Shown here one piece after another: positions 60,730-64,000 of a stretch of DNA of 64,000 nt (position 1 is its first letter; each line of letters begins with the position of its first letter). Made by a program: the position numbers and the translations under genes. This DNA is from Metridium senile (taxonomy: Eukaryota > Cnidaria > Anthozoa > Actiniaria > Metridiidae). The stretch spans positions 5,824,185-5,888,184 of the forward strand of contig OX459102.1 of assembly GCA_949775045.1 (NCBI GenBank), read 5' to 3'. The notes below the pieces were generated by a model, which worked only from the letters and a program-made list of their open reading frames with translations, had not been told where the DNA came from and did no database searches.

Positions 60730-62413
60730 GTAAGTAAATGAATTGTACTTAATGCGCACTATCTATACAGAACCTAGTACACTTATAACCACATTTCTTC
60801 AAATTATGTTTACTTACAAAAGAGTGTAGCCCACCATGTAAAGAGTGCAATCAGTACGTTCGTGAAGTACAAATTACTAAAGAGAACAAAATCTATAATA
60901 TTAATTAAACAATAGTTCAGAATAAGTACAAAATTGCACCTATTAGTTGGAAAAGCAATTAAATCCACCGTCGAAGCAGCAGTTTGAATTGTTTGACAAT
61001 TTTGTGTTTCAATGTCTCTATACTTCAAAAGAATACATAAGATCAAGTACGTTATGTCCCTATCTCTACATAAATCACAATAAGCTTCCGAATAATTATT
61101 AATTTGGAGAAATCAATTTAGAAAAATGAGTGAGTCCGCTGTCAAGAAACTGTAGTTTCGTTGAAAATCACTGCCTTGCTTTGTTTTTCGCTTTCCATTG
61201 TATGTAATATAGAATGTTTTGCAAATAAATGTCATTATACCTAAATTAAATACATGCACTCCCAAAGAATTACCAATTTGGAAAAACAAGTTGGAAAAAT
61301 CAACTGAATCCGCCGTCGAAACACTGTTGTTTCCTTTACAATTTGTGAGTTGTTTTCCGCATTCCATTGTGTAATAGAATGTGTGTCACTGTACATGTTC
61401 CTAAACTTAAATAAAATACATCCAATAAAATACTCTCCCTAAGAAATAGCAATTTCAAAAACTCAAGTACTGCTGTGGGTTAACATATATTTAATATATT
61501 AGATCAAACAAAACTATTTCAAAACAAAATAATCATAATAAGTCAAAATCTCTACATACCTGGTAAAATATGCAGCCTATATAAAATACACGAACAATTC
61601 TTATGTGACAACTATATCTTTCTAAAAGCAATAATGTTAGAATGCAAACAATATATCCGTGAAATACAAACGACTAAATAGTACAAAATAATACCAATTA
61701 CTGTCAAACCGGCTCATGCGTTCCTATCTAGGTTAGAATATTCAATTTGTTTACTGAAATTTGCTTTGTTATTGTTTTAAATTTGCATACATGAATCGAA
61801 CCTTGTAAAAATCAAAAACTGCCGCAAATAATATAACAACATTACTTTCAATGGATTTTTGGAACAACAGGAACTTGCTAAAATTGTACATATGTGCGCA
61901 TTTGATAAACCAATCAGGAACCACCCTATATAACCTGAAGAAGTTTGGCTGATCTGATTTAAAAACGTGCTGACTTGTAGTTCATATTTTTAATAAGAAA
62001 AAAATATCTAATAGGAAGCTGATTGGCAATAAGATCATTCAATATCTCCATCGAATCATTTAATAATAACTAATTATCTTGAAGTTCCAAACAAACAACT
62101 GTTGCATGAAATTTGCTTATATACAGACAAAATAATTTGTCTATGTCGACCAAACATTGCTTCGAAAAACACTTGGAAAATGGCTACACATGTCTCTTAT
62201 ATATTTTGAGTAGGAATAATTTACCAGAACATCGATAATATCGGATATTTAAGTAAAGCTTGACAATGTTTTATGTTGTTTACGATCAGCCGAAGTTCTT
62301 GCGGTTATACCATTAGAATCAAGTTAATTATATAAATAAGTTATTTGTAAATGCTAACAATACAAAGGGTCCGAATGTCATTTTAGCCTGCTGGGTGTTC
62401 ACATGCAGTTATA
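60730..62413. other. Intron-like DNA after the last exon 1
   Basis: The first ~750 bp resemble the introns of gene 5 and of the 46.3-kb exon and include several GTAGTTTCGTTGAAAATC-type repeats (61150 and 61320 areas). At 61719 is one arm of the 42764 MITE family. No exon 2 found. Confidence 0.45.
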
Positions 62414-62837
62414 CAGTCATTTGACAAAACGTTTCGCCGACCAGCTTCGCGACTACGCGACTAGCCCTAAAAGGAGTATGGGTAGAAATCACTGAAGCAG
62501 TAAGCTGCATATATTATCAATATCTTGAGCTCTCAGCTCAGTGTTTTGTTTCTATTAGATTTACTCTGGAGATTGATTTGGATGACACAAATCCTCTGCA
62601 TGAAAACTGAAGAAGTATTTATTTACTTGTCGATATCTCCACGCTCTATACAACGGTTTATTTCTTTGTACAGAACGCGAAAGCACACATTCATTCATTC
62701 ATGTACTCGCCATATTTCAGCATATTCTATAGCGCGTGCTAAAAATGTATTGCTTCAGTGATTTTTACCCATACTCCCGCTTGGGCTTGTCGCGTAGTTG
62801 CGAAGCCGGTCGGCGACAACGTTTTGTCAAATGACTG
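62414..62837. mobile_element. MITE family E (TA target)
   Basis: 424 bp between TA dinucleotides. CAGTCATTTGACAAAACG at the left and CGTTTTGTCAAATGACTG at the right. The inner arms GACTACGCGACTAG / GTATGGGTAGAAATCACTG are mirrored at the right. Related to 31775-32013. Confidence 0.8.
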
Positions 62838-63437
62838 TATATTTCATCCAATCACAGCCTGTTCTTCCTATCTGTCAATCAAAGTATGATTAGCCTTCTC
62901 GCTTCGGTTCAGAAATCTACAATCTCAGCTTGAGCTTTACAACATTGTACTCAACAATCAAAATTCCCTCCCACCCTCCCCTTTGTATTGATAGGATTTG
63001 ACAATCACTAGTACTCATAGAATATATATAGAGTTAGTGTATTGATGGTTAAAGATGATTTGAAAAGAGTATTTTATCGATGGACATATCATGAACTTTG
63101 TGACAACTAGCATTATAGTCAAATGCAACATATATATACATAGCATGTTACTGTTTTTTCACTGATTTTAGTTAACGTCAATATAGGATAGTATTTTCGA
63201 ACACTTATCCAGCTCACTGGAGTACTTATTATTTAGAATTGTTTTGTATCAGTTTAATGCATAATAAAATATGGGTTCGGGATTAAGTGCTTCCATGCTG
63301 GTCACACTTTCACCCATAGACTCATGGCAGCTATTTATTATGGGGATCGATACCCTTATATCTGTGTTGTTGCCATGGGAACAAGTGGGAACCCAGAGGT
63401 TTATGACTTCCAAGAGGGGATTATGACCCCTTTTGAC
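62838..63437. other. Region without recognised gene
   Basis: Nothing conserved seen. GGGGATTATGACCCC near 63416 is a forerunner of the tandem array that follows. Confidence 0.35.
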
Positions 63438-63648
63438 GGCCAAGGGATTATGACCCTTGAGAGAGAATTATGATCTCTCTTTGTCGTCGGCGGCCAAGGG
63501 ATTATGACCCTTGAGAGGGAATTATGATCCCTCTTTGTCGTCGGCGGCCAAGGGATTATGACCCTTGAGAGGGAATTATGATCTCTCTTTGTCGTCGGCG
63601 GCCAAGGGATTATGACCCTTGAGAGGGAATTATAATCCCTCTTTGTCG
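63438..63648. repeat. 54-bp tandem repeat of paired hairpins
   Basis: Four units start at 63438, 63492, 63546 and 63600. Each unit contains two short stem-loops, CAAGGG-ATTATGA-CCCTTG and AGAGGGA-ATTATGA-TCCCTCT, with the same 7-nt loop, joined by TTTGTCGTCGGCGG. Confidence 0.9.
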
Positions 63649-64000
63649 CATTCTACTATTCTACCACTTGATGATGTTTCTTCCGACCAGTATGTTATGT
63701 CAGCCATTTTTGCGACTGGAGGGCTTAATCCCCTACCCCTTTACCCCACAAAGTGTGTTGTTACTGTTGTCTTTAGCTAATGGGTTGGGAGCATTAACAT
63801 GATTTTAATGGTCAACATCAACGTGTACTAATACACACGAGTGGCCATTTTGGCCGACCCGAGAAGAAGAATCAAAAGCGCATGCGCGCGTGACGTCATT
63901 CACATGGTTATTTCGGGCTGATACATAGTTAAATATTTGCTAATTCTATAGATTGTTTTCCATTTCACGGATATACTGTTTGCATTCTATCCATGAAACA
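63649..64000. other. Window end, no feature recognised
   Basis: No ORF or repeat I can support. GCATGCGCGCGTGACGTCA at about 63880 contains a full CRE (TGACGTCA) and could be part of a promoter, but no gene is visible. Confidence 0.3.

Overview
This is eukaryotic, AT-rich, intron-containing DNA from an animal. The only clear host gene family is a tandem array of small Ly6/uPAR (LU, three-finger) proteins predicted to be GPI-anchored. All recognisable copies are on the + strand. The transposon fauna is a Penelope-like element 3' end, BEL/Pao gag remains, CR1-like and other LINE tails, tRNA-derived SINEs, and very many palindromic MITEs with TA or TTAA targets. Together these fit a cnidarian, most likely an anthozoan. 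That assignment is an inference, because no taxon-diagnostic gene is present.

Gene architecture: every intact family member has two coding exons. Exon 1 (49-52 nt) encodes a nearly invariant signal peptide beginning MNTLFYAF and ends in phase 1 at a GTAAGT donor. Exon 2 (338-416 nt) starts after a TTTCTAG/G-type acceptor. It encodes a 12-cysteine LU domain ending in the CCxxDxCN signature, a short Ser-rich stalk and a hydrophobic GPI-attachment tail. I see seven exon 1 copies (6597, 14882, 19397, 24070, 38010, 46327, 60681), seven intact exon 2 copies (1180, 9465, 17750, 21877, 24716, 39587, 44453) and one broken exon 2 (27990).

Layout: 1-16561 is an 8.28-kb unit present twice in tandem (A and B), with a shorter third copy C from 16562 to about 18945. 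Unit B is chimeric: its first ~0.9 kb matches C and the rest matches A, a footprint of unequal crossing-over. 19.3-25.1 kb holds two further two-exon genes. 26.7-28.9 kb is a dead duplicate of the 38.0-40.1 kb gene. 30.0-33.0 kb is an inverted copy of gene-upstream sequence, riddled with nested palindromic elements. 33-37.3 kb is repeats and BEL/Pao remains. 38.0-39.9 kb is a two-exon gene that has lost one whole disulfide. 44.4 kb is an exon 2 without its own exon 1. 46.3 kb is an exon 1 without an exon 2, followed by a 4.6-kb long-TIR transposon and a 1.2-kb TA-target element in what was its intron. 53-58.3 kb holds LINE remains and a 1.2-kb tandem duplication carrying tRNA-like sequences. 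58.5-60.3 kb is a 1.8-kb TTAA-flanked palindrome. 60.7 kb is exon 1 of a gene that runs past 62-64 kb of repeats and out of the window.

The most interesting signal is the constant-variable-constant structure of the family. The signal-peptide exon and the last ~100 nt (GPI signal) are almost identical between paralogs, while the LU ectodomain between them is strongly diverged. A shared promoter block (CCAAT box followed by a CRE/AP-1-like TTACGTCAT) sits ~100 bp upstream of most exon 1 copies. The number, order and chimerism of the units suggest an actively recombining cell-surface receptor or ligand array of unknown function.
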